The notes below the pieces were generated by a model, which saw nothing but the letters and a program-made list of their open reading frames with translations, ran no database searches and was not told the origin of the DNA. A DNA stretch of 64,000 nt from Typha latifolia (taxonomy: Eukaryota; Streptophyta; Magnoliopsida; Poales; Typhaceae): contig CM034102.1 in assembly GCA_019914945.1 (NCBI GenBank), positions 14,869,501-14,933,500 on the forward strand. Reading direction: 5' to 3'. Numbering within the stretch: position 1 is the first letter of the stretch; each line of letters opens with the position of its first letter. A program made the position numbers and the translations under genes. Of the stretch, positions 11,970 through 24,109 are shown piece by piece.

Positions 11970-12110
11970 AAGGTGGATAGGTGGGTTGCCTCATATTTTT
12001 CCACAGCTTTCTTGAACTTGAGATTAAAAGAACGAAAAAAAAGAAGAAGAAAAGAAGAGAGCTTGCCTAAGCTCAAGAAAGCTGTGGGAAAACATGGGTA
12101 AACTCAAAAT
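11970..12110 (+). ncRNA. MIR396: MIR396 precursor hairpin
   Basis: The 5' arm holds a 21-nt sequence at 11999-12019 (starting TTCCACAGCTTTC and ending GAACTT) identical to the miR396b form. The 3' arm at 12071-12091 (GCTCAAGAAAGC then TGTGGGAAA) is the matching star strand. The two arms pair along their length, with an A/G-rich loop of about 50 bases between them, and pairing continues outward (GCCTCATATTTT against AAACATGGG). miR396 represses growth-regulating factor (GRF) transcription factors and so limits cell proliferation in leaves. The hairpin is on the plus strand; the precursor ends are estimates. Confidence 0.95.
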
Positions 12111-13958
12111 GAGTTATTATATAAGTGTGAGATCTTCTTCATTCTACCAGGTTAACTTTCTATTGTTCTTCTCCTTTCTTTATTTATAAGTGATTTTTAA
12201 CTTCCTTTTTTTTTTGGTGTATATATATGCATAGAGCTGCATGTGTATCTGGGTGATGAATGACCAACATAATGACACATACTTATGTTTGAGTTTAAAG
12301 GGAAAGATATGAAATATGGAACAGCTGCAGATGAAGCATCTTGATCACTTGTCTGTGTATGAACTTGATCTGAAGAACATAGTCAAGGCTTTTAATGATT
12401 GTTGATATTTTTTTCCTTCCTCTTTTTTGTTTTCTTTGTGAGGAGGTTTTGATACTGAGTGAGGACTCTCAAGGACCAAGTATATGCTTGCATGCTCTTC
12501 ACTCCCAAGATTGGTGACAATAAAATGTCCAACTGGCAACTGTGCATCTTGAGAAGGAAATGATATGATCTAGGAGAATCATTTTTTTAACTACATTTTA
12601 TTAGTATGTCTGATGCCATCCCAAAAAGTCTTAAGGTATGACTTTTTTAAAGATATGACACTTTTATTTAACTTTTTTACTTCTTATTCCTGAGATTAAG
12701 CTAATGTTTGTGCAATTAATTTCCTAATTATATTTACTATTGATTAATTTTGATTATGGTACATACTTTTAGAATGATTCATCTTCGTATATATTTTGTC
12801 AAGCTATTATTATTTGTGTTGTCATTAGTGACAAAGAAGCTTGATTAGAGAAGTCTTGGAAATAATTATTTCCTTAATAAAGAAAGTAAAAAAAGTACTC
12901 ACAAATTTCTCAAATAGAAGGATAGTTCCTTTTATTTATTTTTTTTAAATGTTGCAGATTAAACAAGGCTATGATATGAATCTGACCTGACAAGCGACTG
13001 AACTGAATCTATCTATTTATTACTCGACTTCCAGATGACTGTCTTCCAAATATGGTTGAAATAAACATTAAAAAAAACAGTTGCCCATGCTGAGGATCTC
13101 ATGATCATCAATGTTGTCAGAAGAGTATTTACTGACATTAATTGATTCCACCTGGATTTGCTCTCGGTTTGTCCAATTGATTACGCATACAATTTAACAT
13201 GAAATATATATGCCTTTAGTAACACGTAGCGTTAATTTATTTAAATAAATCTCAGAAGGGTTTACAATTAAGTGTAAACCTGCATGTCCAAGATAATATA
13301 AAGAGTTAATCTCTTCATCCAGGTGCTCTTTAAACGCCGTCTTAATCTTTGCTACACCTGATGATTTTTTTAATTCAATCTAGATAGGCAACCATCATTC
13401 TTTAACATATATGAACCTGTCTGCATTACCTTAAGTTTCATATGCGAGTACTATTTACTCGAATTTAACTGATGAAGATATCTCCTTACCATCTACAAGA
13501 ATCATAAGTATCTCCAAAGCCATTAAAAATGACCTTCAAGCAATTTTGCATGTACAATTAATTGGTCTAATGAACAAAGAACTGATGAAACGATTTCTTG
13601 ATCATAACAAATCAATTGTCAAATATCAAGAATGTGTAGAATCTCAAAAAGATCACTGCACAACTGAACCAAGTACCATATTTACCAACAGATTAAAAGA
13701 AAAAAAGAACAAGAAATCAAATTATACATATTGGTTGAATAACTACACTTCTTGCTATAAATGGGTCTTCACGTGTAACTCCGCAGATTGCCTGAAAAAT
13801 CTGTCAAGCTGCACACAGAATAGAAAATTTCTTGCAAGTATTTCAATGGAAGTGTTGCATATATACATGCATCCATCGCTGTTTTCATCTTCAATGGAGT
13901 CCTCAATCAAGAGCAAAATTTAGTCTTCTTTTGTGCTCCGTGTCTAACGAACAAGTCC
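12111..13958. other. Intergenic DNA between MIR396 and the mannanase gene
   Basis: It is AT-rich with no supported gene. A 125-codon frame at 13546-13923 is low-complexity and antisense to the likely mannanase 3'UTR, so I do not call it. Confidence 0.5.
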
Positions 13959-16900
13959 TCAGTGTAGTTTTGAACATGGCCCCTCTGCTTTAATACTTGT
14001 TTTTGCTTCTTTTCTGAATAACTTCTGCAATCGACAGGACTGTTGTATTATCAACTTGTATGTGGGAGAGTGCTGCCGTGCTACCAGCGAGAAGTCATCG
14101 TGATATGTTTGCATTCCTTCAACCATCAATTGCCAAATAAGAGCTCCTGCTCCTGCTTGCTCTTTCTTGGCTGACTCATAGACTTTATCATAAACTATCT
14201 TCAGCAGAATATCTCTATCATAGGTCTCATTTTTCTTGACAATTCGATGAAAACCAACCTCAGAGAACAGGACTGGTTTTCTCAGAACATGCTCACTATC
14301 ATTTACATGAGAATCCACCCAACTTGAAAGATATCTGATCTTCTCTTCCAGGCTTGCACGTGGGATCCTAGAAAGAAAGCAGCAAAGTCAATTTCTTGAT
14401 AGTCCAAATGTATAGACAGCTAATGTTAGAATATACGCAAAACAGAAGAAGTAAGAATTTGAAAAGAACCAACTCAAAACACTGACCAGCTATCTGGATA
14501 TGCATGTACTGAGGCAAAGTCAATATGCTCAACCGCTGAATTCTGTGTAAAATCTGAGCAGAGTGACGCTGCCCACTCTCCCGGGTTGATATTTAATCTT
14601 TCAGTTCTTTGAGGCCCATAAAACCCTTCAAGTCCAACAGTGACAAGGTGATTTTTGTCCCAAGTCTTGATGTAAGAAGCCATTTCAGTTATCCAAGCCT
14701 GTTTGAAAAGAGTATATCACCTGATCTCCTTTACAAATTTATTAACTCCAAATGCTAAGGGGTTAAGAAATAGATACTGGGAGTAAGGCAAAAGGATACA
14801 AATTATTCTGTTACCTGAAGATGAGGAGCGGATGAGTTAGACACACATCGAGGTTCATTGATGAGCTCCCAAGCAAAGATAGCAGGTTCATCAAAATATC
14901 TGACTCCACTGTAAGAATTTCTTCTAGTTAAAATTGCCTGTAATTTCATTATAAGAATAGAGATAGAAAAAAGAAGAAGATATCAGTTAGTTAGATGAGG
15001 AATCTACTACACATTTGACACTTCAATGATTTTAGAAATTTGAGTCCTGTGGGTCAAATGGCATGGACCATCATACAACCTTAAGTTTTGAGTTAGTTAG
15101 ATGAGGAATCTACTACACATTTGACACTTCAATGATTTTAGAAATTTGAGTCCTGTGGGTCAAATGGCATGGACCATCATACAACCTTAAGTTTTGATAT
15201 AGCACAAATTTCACCTTTAAGTTGAAGTCTTCTAAGACATATACAAAATAAGAAAGCGAAGAAACAAAAAATAATACAAAACCATGTTGTCTTTCTTTAG
15301 ATGCTATATGAGGTAAGCAGTTAGAAATAATGAGTCAAACATCAAATTTTGGACCATATTGAAGTTTATAGCCTGAATCACGCATTCTCCCTTCGGCAGG
15401 CCAAAGCCCAACCTTATTCATCACATTTCACGAATCTGAATGAGTGTATCATTTGCCATTACAAACAACTCTTCCACTAATTGTGCTTTGAACAAATAAG
15501 CCAAAACCCCCCCTAAAAGTAAGTATACTTCAGATTCAGAATAAACTGAAATGGTTTGAGCCCAGCTGATACTTTAAAATCTTTGTAATACCATGGAACA
15601 ACAATATTAATAGCTTCTATGACAATTCTGGTAAGACTAGTGTTCTTTGGACACTGCATAAAAGCACCAAAAAAGGAAAATAGGTTAGTTGCTACTAAAA
15701 AGATACCTGATCTTCATTTTGATGTATCAATTTTTTTATTGATCACAAACCTGTAGACTATAGGTTAGATAAATCAGTCCTTGATATATAGATTGTACAA
15801 TTTGGCTAACCTTCCCCATAAATTAGCCATAACAAATTCAAATCATGCGTATATAACATTCGGATGAAAAATTCATCAAATATCAACATCAATGTTTATG
15901 AGGAAAATAGAACCCATAACCTCCGCCATGGTATTTTTCTAAAAAAAAATTAAAAAAACCACAATAGTGAACCTTTTCACTAATAGTGTTAAGTCGTTGA
16001 AAGGCTGAATAGTATATAAAGGTCAACCTTATTTTTCTACTCAAAATATCTACTTTTTTTTAACACATACAACCATTCATCTTACAGAAACATAGAGGAT
16101 ATTACTGATGAATTTTCAATTCTGTCTATAAACAACACTGGCTTACATCACGGTCCTGGCAGAACTAATCAATGCTGCCATTAGATATTCAAGAATAATG
16201 TAGATTACAATATATCAAGTATATTGTAATGGAAGTCACACATATATAGATACAGAATAAGAGGATTATTTCTTTATTAGTAAATCTTCACAAAGCAACC
16301 TGGCAAGACCGAGTCACGCATGCGCGCACACAAACACACACACACACACATGTTTTATATTGATTCAGATTGAGTCTAACATATTGAGAATGCTGGAAAT
16401 GATGCTGCAAGCTAAACGTTCATATAGTTTACCATCATACCTTTATGTAATTTTTATAATAGCCCTTTATGGTTGGATTTGAGAAAAATGAATCTGATGA
16501 GGTTGTCACATTCTCACCAGCTGCTTGTGCCCATCTAACATATTGAGCCTTCCCACCAAATGCATTGAGATTGTTTACAAGACAGAGAATCAACCTTATA
16601 TGATTTCGCCTTGCTTCATAGATTACAAAATCCAATGCCTGATACCAAATGGAGATGACCGAGAAATTAGTTGCATACCCAAAAGAGATAATATTCTTCT
16701 TAAAAAGTTTGCAAAGCTGGCTAAAGTGTTGATGGACATGGCCAAACACAATATTTTCATATGTCGAGTATCACAAGCTCTCTAGGACATAACAACTACT
16801 AATAGAATCAAGCACATTTTGCATCCAAGTTATGACTAGATCCAATGTAATTCTTTTGAATATAATCTATGAAGCAGCTGGATTAATGATATGTCTAGCT

Positions 16901-17812
16901 TTCGTGGCAATAGATATGGTGCATTTCACATTTGTCAATTAAAACTAAACTACTTCCCAAAAACTTTAAAAGTAAATTATACCACAATATTACACGACCC
17001 ATTAGAGTTTTCTCCCAGCTAAGCACTAAATTCGGTTAATATTTTCATTTAGAAGGAAATTACACTCTTTCTATCATAACCAGCAATTTCGACTCAAAGC
17101 AATTCGAGATCTCTTCCAGTGAAAACTTAAAGCATTTTAATGTAATGAATAAAAATTGCCAGCAGAGGATTTCAGATTAAAATCAACTTTACTTTATAGC
17201 AAAACAACACGCGAATCTTAAAATAACGCAAAAACTCATCGTCGATTTAGCTTAACAAGAAAGAGAAAGACAAATGTTCCCAGTCAAAAGGCCAATTCAC
17301 AATCGAGTAATCCTGTCCAAGTTCTCAACTTCATACCAATCCACGACAAGGAACTCAAAATAAAGCAAAACCCATCACCAATTTCACTCCAGAAACCAAA
17401 TACGAGAAGAACGAATCAAATGCATCACTGAATTGACCTCGAAGACGTGCTCATCGAAGCGGCCAGGGGAGATCTGGAGAGCATCAGGCCCGCCATCGCT
17501 GAATGCCCAAGTGCGGCACACGGTCATGCCCATCTCTCGACCTCGGCGAAGCATCTCAGAGACCCAATCCTTGGATCCGGAGGAGAGAAGCCAATACGAG
17601 TTCCAGCCGTTGATATAAACCGGAGAGCCGTCGTCGAGGTCGACGAACCGGGTCGAGTTCCGGCCAACGAAGCCCATCCGAGGCTGGAGCCATGGAATTG
17701 GGATCTTGATCCCTCCTCCACCATTGGATCCAGAGCTGGAGGAGTACCAGTTCAGATATCCGACAGTGATGAGGAGGAGTAGGCCGCAGAGAGTGTACAC
17801 TCTTCGCTCCAT
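13959..17812 (-). CDS. MAN: Mannan endo-1,4-beta-mannosidase (GH5), secreted or Golgi/wall
   Basis: It cleaves beta-1,4 links in cell-wall mannans, acting in seed germination, fruit softening and vascular wall remodelling. Five exons read leftward: 17438-17812, 16441-16638, 14815-14937, 14487-14698 and 13959-14367. They join in frame to 438 residues. Residues 6-24 form an N-terminal hydrophobic signal or anchor. The GH5 barrel follows: [45 protein letters not shown] with acid/base Glu219, [19 protein letters not shown], and LFSEVGF with nucleophile Glu339. Trp before the C-terminal loop (IWQL) is present. Length is normal for plant MAN proteins. I cannot assign a MAN subgroup number. Intron 2 is about 1.5 kb and contains a perfect tandem duplication. 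Confidence 0.95.
14985..15196. repeat. Perfect 106-bp tandem duplication inside a mannanase intron
   Basis: Two adjacent copies (14985-15090 and 15091-15196), both starting AGTTAGTTAGATGAGG and ending AAGTTTTG, appear identical by eye. It lies in the intron between the second and third coding exons and does not touch splice sites. Confidence 0.93.
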
Positions 17813-18692
17813 AACTTTTCTCTCCTCTCCCCCACCCCCTCCCTCAGAAAATTGAGAGAAAAGACTTTGGGTTTTTTTTTTTTTTTTTTTCTTCTTTTGT
17901 GTGCATAAATCTCCTTCAAAGTTCTCATATTTACAAATAACAATGATTGTTAATTATTTTAACAATTAACAATAAAAAGCCGAATGGAAGTGTCCTTTTG
18001 TCCATTTCTGTTACTATAAAAGGGCATTATATGCGAAAGAGTGGAAGTTTATGTATGTGGAGTAAAAGCACAGGACAGATGGACCATGAAAAGAACTTGA
18101 GTTGATTTACGCCACGTCATTGGTAGGTTAGTGGGGTCCAGATGCTGGATGATCCGTTCTACAATTACAGGTGTCGCTGCGGAGGACGCCATGGGGTTTG
18201 CCTTGTATTGTCGGTGCAGCAGCACGTAGAAAGAAAGGTGAGAAGAAATTTTAGCTACACATTAGAGAATCATACGTAAGAATGTTTGATTCCCATTTGA
18301 GAGTAGAAAAGCTACTGAAAAAGATACGATGTTGGATTTTGTTTTTTTTTTTCTTTCAGAAATTAGCACATTAAAGTGCCGATAATCTTCAAGGTTCATA
18401 CTTTACCAGTCCACAATAACTTACAACTGAGATTTTACAAGATAAAAAATTTGGAAGCACTTATAAACCTGAAATTGTCCCAGCAAATCACAATGATATG
18501 GACTGTAACATTCCAACCTGCAAAAGAAATTGAGGCTTATTCCAAACTGGGACTTGAATTGGAATCAGTACAGTTATCCAAATGACCCTCAATCGTGAAT
18601 CAACTCAACATATATTCACAGTACCAGGTTATCCATGTTGTTTGTTTGTTGTTCTGGCGTGTTCAAGTGTCGATGACTTCAATCTACAATCA
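17813..18692. other. Mannanase promoter side and FYVE-gene 3' region
   Basis: There is no gene. A T-rich run sits near 17872-17890 just upstream of the mannanase ATG. The right part should hold the 3'UTR of the FYVE gene, whose stop codon is at 18693-18695. Confidence 0.5.
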
Positions 18693-21600
18693 CTAATTTA
18701 ACGACACCAGCTTCTTCTCCAGACGTTTTGCTGCACGAAGAGCTTCCAAAGCCTCTGCTTGCTTGCCTTCCTTCCTCAAGTTCAGTGCTCGAAGCTTCTC
18801 GGCTTTAATCTGCTCCTCAAGATTCATTTTCTCAACATGTGGGTTTCCAGACTCGTTGATTTTTTGCTTAGGTTCTGCTTTCCTGGGAGGTTGTGCGTTA
18901 AGATCGGAATCTTGCCAACCAATGGATTTGAGGGCAGACATAAGTTGCGGATCAAGCAGATCCTCCACAAGTCCATCATCTACTGCTTCCGATTTGCCAA
19001 CAGACATATTGGAAGCAGAACCTTGGGTGGTATCAGATTCTTCTAATTGGTCCTCCAGTGCCTTGGCCAATTCAAACTCAGCCTCTGCCTCTGCGATCTT
19101 TCCTTCTCTGCGCAGCTTCAGAGCATTACGTTTGTGGGAGAGAGACTCCTGTTGAATTTTAAAACGCTCTCGACCAGAAAGTGGTTTTTGAGGTTTTTGA
19201 GATTGGTTGGATTTGCTCTGTTGCATGATATTAGTGCTGCCAGAGGGTGAAGCTGAGGCATCTCTACTACCTACACTGGTTTGTTGACCATCTTCAAGAC
19301 GCTTTTCTAGGAGCTTCGCCTGCTTCAATTCCTCTCGCGCTTCTGCCAACTTCCCTTCTCTCTTGAGGGCCACAGCTTTCCTTTTATGAGTTAGTATTTC
19401 ATCTTTAAGAGTACTGTTTCCATGTGTTAATTTCTCTTCGTCTCCTACAGTAGTCTCTGTCGTAGCTACAATGATTTCCTTTTGCTGCATCATCTGGGAA
19501 TCTGGAGCTACGCGAAGAAACACATCAATTTCATTGCTATTGCTTTCTCTGATATTAGTTTGAACTCCTGGTTGATTTTCTATGTGCACAAATTCCTCTG
19601 CAGATGACTTTCTTTTTCCAGCACTCGCCGCCAAATAACCAAACAGGTCGGAAGATTGGCTTGATTGAGGTAAGATGGAAAAATGTTCTCGATAACTTTC
19701 TTCAGCTATAAGACCTGGATTTCCTGAAGTATGCAATCCAACTTGTGATACTTCAGGAACTGACCCAGAGGATACTGTTGGAGCATTTGTTGTGCTAGTT
19801 ATCATCTTTGAAGCATCCACATCCAGTGGCGATGACTCCTCCTGTGTTTTGTTCACTATAGGTGGCAGACGAACTGAATCACTGTCTTGGACTCTAATCG
19901 CAGCTTTCTGATTATCAGAGTTCTTTTGTGGAAGTCCAAAACCATGCAAGTCCTCCATAGGGTTGGCATTAGTCAAAACTTCCATATTTGCCATTTGTTT
20001 CTCCAAGGCCTTTGCCTTTTCCAGTTCTTCCTCAGCTTCCTCAGATTTCCCTTGGCGTCTCAAGGTAAGGGCCTTCCTTTTCAATGCCAGCAATTCCTTC
20101 TGAACCTCACCTTTACTCTTTGCGACCTTCCAAGGAACTACAGAAACAGGATTCTCATGAGTAGGTTGCCTGTTAGATTGTTTGGAGGTTTCATCTGTCT
20201 TGCTAACAGATGCAGCATCATGATCATTCCATCCCAAATTCTTCAAGACTGAAAGCAAAGCTGGATCCTGCATGTCTTGATCTGTTACATCAGCTTCTGA
20301 TCCTTCCTCACGAAGTTCTAGAGTTTCAAAATCCTCTTCATATTCAGGAGACGACTCCACATTTTTCCTGCCTCCCTTGGCTACAGCCCTTTTAGGTGCA
20401 TTTTCCAATTCTTCCAATTGCTCCTCAAGAAGCTTGCCTCTCTTTAGTTCTTCCTCTGCCTCATCTAACCTCCCTTCCCTTCTCAAAGTAAGTGCCTTCT
20501 TTTTTAAAGCCAGAAGCTCTCTCTGAATCATTAGCTTACTCTTTGGTGGCGATTTAACATATGATTTCTTCATTTCTGCAGCGATTCCTTCATCAGTTCT
20601 TTGTCCCACTGAATCTGCAGAAACTTCAAGTGGTGGGTTTTGTGGCTTAAGTTTGGGCCTGAAGACCTTGGCGTCAGATTGCATGCTTTCCACCTCTCTT
20701 TCAAGTAGTTTTGCTTTCTTAAGCAGTGACATTGCCTCAGAAACGTTACCAGCCCGCTTTTGGATGAGAGCCTCCTTTTTTAGGGCAAGCACTTGGTTCT
20801 GCACTGCTGTTTCATCCAATGGTGGACATGGCATTGCATGTCTCTCAGGTTGCTCATCATCTTCTTCAGTCCAACCAAATGATTTCAAGGCAGCAGCCAA
20901 CTCTGGGTCATTCATATCATCATCTGTCACCTCAAAATTTCCATCAATGTTGTGATCATCCGGGACAAACAAAATTGGATCAAAATCAACACCTGCTTTA
21001 TGCCGTTCGTCTAATAGTAAATCATCTTGTTTATCATTATCCATACTACGAATTAAAGCAGACAGCTCATCATCGGAGTCTTCTGCTTCACCCAAAATAT
21101 CCTGTTCTTCTAGTTGCTTTTCTAAAATTTTAGCTCTCTTCAGCTCTTCCTTTGCTTCAGTAAGCTTTCCTTCTCTCTTCAACAAGAGAGCCTTTTTCTT
21201 GTGAGCAATAACCTGGGAGTTATCAATAACACCTGTCTTCCTACCTTGAGATGATTTTTGAGTACTCTCACCAAGAAGATTTGACAGCTCACCCTCTAAG
21301 CTCTGTTTTGATGGCTTTAGGTCAGCATCATGAATATCTACATCAGACCATCCCAGTTCTCTAAGTTCAGAGGTAAGGTCAGCCTTTTCTTCTTTAACTT
21401 TTTTTACAGGTAACTTCTTTTTATTGCTGGGTTCTTCACACTCATCTATTTTCTGGGCACCAATTGTAGCACTTAAATTAGAAGCCCTCGAGGCCATACG
21501 CCGGCTCTTTCTTAATGCAATCTCTAAAGCTCCAGCTTGCCTCTCGAGTTCTTTACCACGCTTAAAAGCTTGAAGTGCTTCCTCAGATTTCCCTTCTGCC

Positions 21601-24079
21601 TTTAGAATTTTATACCTTCTCTTCTCCTCCACTGCTTGTTCACGCAATTCCTCTGGATTGCTTGAACCAATATCATTTACAGTGCTTTTGTGCATTTCGA
21701 GAGAGATGCCCCTAGAAATATCTCCCTCTGTGCCAAGGGTGGTGGAGCCTTCCAAATTTGAACTAGAAGCAGCACTCCCAAAATTGTAAAGATCCAAAAC
21801 TGCACTGCCTGGTGATTCTTTTCCAGTCAGCGGTTGCTTCCCATCAGCTCCTAGAATCTGATCTAGAATGTCTTCCTCTTGCTTCGAAGCAATTCTTGGA
21901 TTAACTGTACAGAGTAATATAAAATAACTAAATAAGAAATCTGTTCATTTTACATATGTACGCAATTTTCTTATTTTCAGATGAATAAGAAGTTTTGTTC
22001 CAAACTCCAAAGACATAGTAACTTCTACAAGTCAGTTTCAGTAAGAATGTGTTACAGTTCTATTATCAAACCCTTTTTTCTTATGCTTACTCTGTTGAAA
22101 ATGCCTGAGGGCAACTATTAGATGCAACAATTAGAATTCTAATAGAAAATTAACCCACCTAATGAGATCCTGAATACATATGAAAGGAGTCTTAGGTTCT
22201 AAGCTAAATGCTTCATTATTCTAGCAAAGAATAATTACACAGATAACTAATTTTGTATATCATAAATTCAACTAAAAACCAGATATCTTATTGCAGATGA
22301 TACTGAATCCCCAATCATATTTCATCATGTATGTCCTTTAAGGAATTCTTCATGATTTATAATTAACTGAAACATGTAATTCACTGAGGACAAATATGAA
22401 AAGTATCATAAGGTTTTCTTATATGTTAAAAATCTAAAAGTTAGAATACTTAGACATTATAAGGAAAGAGAGCAAGGAATTAACCTTTTGTAGCTCGACT
22501 TTTGTGTCCGTATCTCAATTCAAAGCGTGCTGCTTCCTCAATCTTTTTACAAGGATCACATATTCGAACAGCTGAGTCACCTTGACCACGTAATGTCATC
22601 CTCTGCTGGGTGCAAGTGTTGCAAAACAAACCTCCACATCTGCGACAGTGATGCTATAACAAGAAAATAAAATAATTATCATAAATAAAAATTCTTTCCA
22701 AATGGAAAGTTTATACAGTAATAACATCTCTAATTAAATCCTATGAGTAGAATCTATGAAGATCACAAAGATGGTTGGTTGACGCGCAAAATATATAATG
22801 ATATCCATTATGAGAGATGTAACAGAAGAACAGGCAGGTCCCACAACTTATTCTTTATTGTTGACAATTAAGCTGTAAAATTGTAGAAGAAAATACAGTT
22901 CCATGTAAATTTCATCAGACAATATGAAGCCTTCACTGGGTATTTCTGACAGATTCAAAAGTCAAGGACTTTGGAGGTAAGAGAGAAGCAAACTAATAGG
23001 ACAATAATATGGTAAAGACTAATGGGTTGAACAGCAAGATCAATAAATGTTATCTTCATTAGCTTCTAAAAATTCAGATGAAAGAAATTCCATCAGTATG
23101 ATTCATTGTTAAAAACCAGCAATCATATTAGAAAAATATATCTATATAGATAAGCAGGAATCATTCTTGGGTTAGCTGAAGACAATGTATGCTACTAATT
23201 ATCATCATTCAGAAAGAAAAAAAAAATCCATTGAAGTGCACCGATAATAGCATATGATAATAATCCATTAGAGTAAGCTTGTAAACCTAATTAGTGAGTC
23301 TCAAAATGTCGACAACTCATTTAACCCTCTATGTTTCCTTACTCTCTTGTTATCATCCATATGCGACTAAATCAAAAAAAAATTTTAAAAATTCTCAGTC
23401 TAACTGGTAACATGAAGATTCCTATATATAAAAAAGAATTATACAACCCATTCTGGTAACTTTGGCATTGATGTTCATAATATACTTTGTTTTGGTCAAA
23501 GGTTTAGATGATGCATATTGTATATACATTAGGATACCTGAGCTTTGATATATTGGGGGATAGTTTAGGACTTTGTGTCAACGAAACGAAACAGGGCAGA
23601 TTTTAGAAAGAAAAAAAAAACAACTTTGGCATTGATGGTCAAATGTACCTACCAATGATAGTAGCTGGATCACACTACTGCATTGTCATTGTTGAACAAG
23701 CATAGTCACAAATATAAAGAAAATAGATAGAGACAGAAGATAAATGACTTTTGTTTAGAAGCAGTATCAAGACTTCACATGGTCTCAACATGTTGTGCCT
23801 TTTCTGTTATTCACACAGATAAACAGCATAAATATCTATTGATGAAATCATCACAGAGCTCAGAATCCAATACTTTCTGTTACCGAAACACTATATTTCA
23901 ATAATTTTTAAGAGAAGAAAAATAAAGAAACCAGAACATGGCACAAACTGATATGAAGAATATACCTTTCTATTGATAAAGGTGAATTGTGAAGAACAGC
24001 CTTGGCAGTGGGATGCATCAACTACCCAATTACCCCCTCGCATTGATGGCTTGGGTGGCAAGCCAATCTTCTCCAACAT
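18693..24079 (-). CDS. FYVE zinc-finger protein with tandem helical-hairpin repeats (At1g61690-like)
   Basis: Three exons (23966-24079, 22485-22653, 18693-21904) join in frame to 1164 residues. The N-terminus is a FYVE finger, split by an intron of about 1.3 kb. All three signatures are visible: WVVD, RKHHCRRCGG, and RICDPC, with eight Cys/His ligands. FYVE domains bind phosphatidylinositol 3-phosphate on endosomes. The rest is mostly charged. It contains eight copies of a roughly 30-residue hairpin of the form LKRKALxLRREGKxxEAEEELxxAKxLE, and four copies of a short LKxxGWxxxD module, usually preceded by acidic DPEL-like residues. The hairpins resemble the DM14 repeats of CC2D1/Lgd proteins. 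I infer a role in endosomal trafficking; the closest plant relative I recall is At1g61690, whose function is poorly defined. An intron in the 5'UTR is likely (acceptor CTAG just before the ATG). Confidence 0.92.
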
Positions 24080-24109
24080 CGTCCTAGCTTCTAGAATATG
24101 AACAGATAC

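Noticed and set aside
12318..12345. Sequence resembling a miR172 complement near the MIR396 locus
   Set aside because: Only short words match; it does not pair along the miRNA length and has no fold-back partner.
13546..13923. 125-codon plus-strand frame downstream of MIR396
   Set aside because: Low complexity, no known domains, no promoter, and antisense to the mannanase 3' region.
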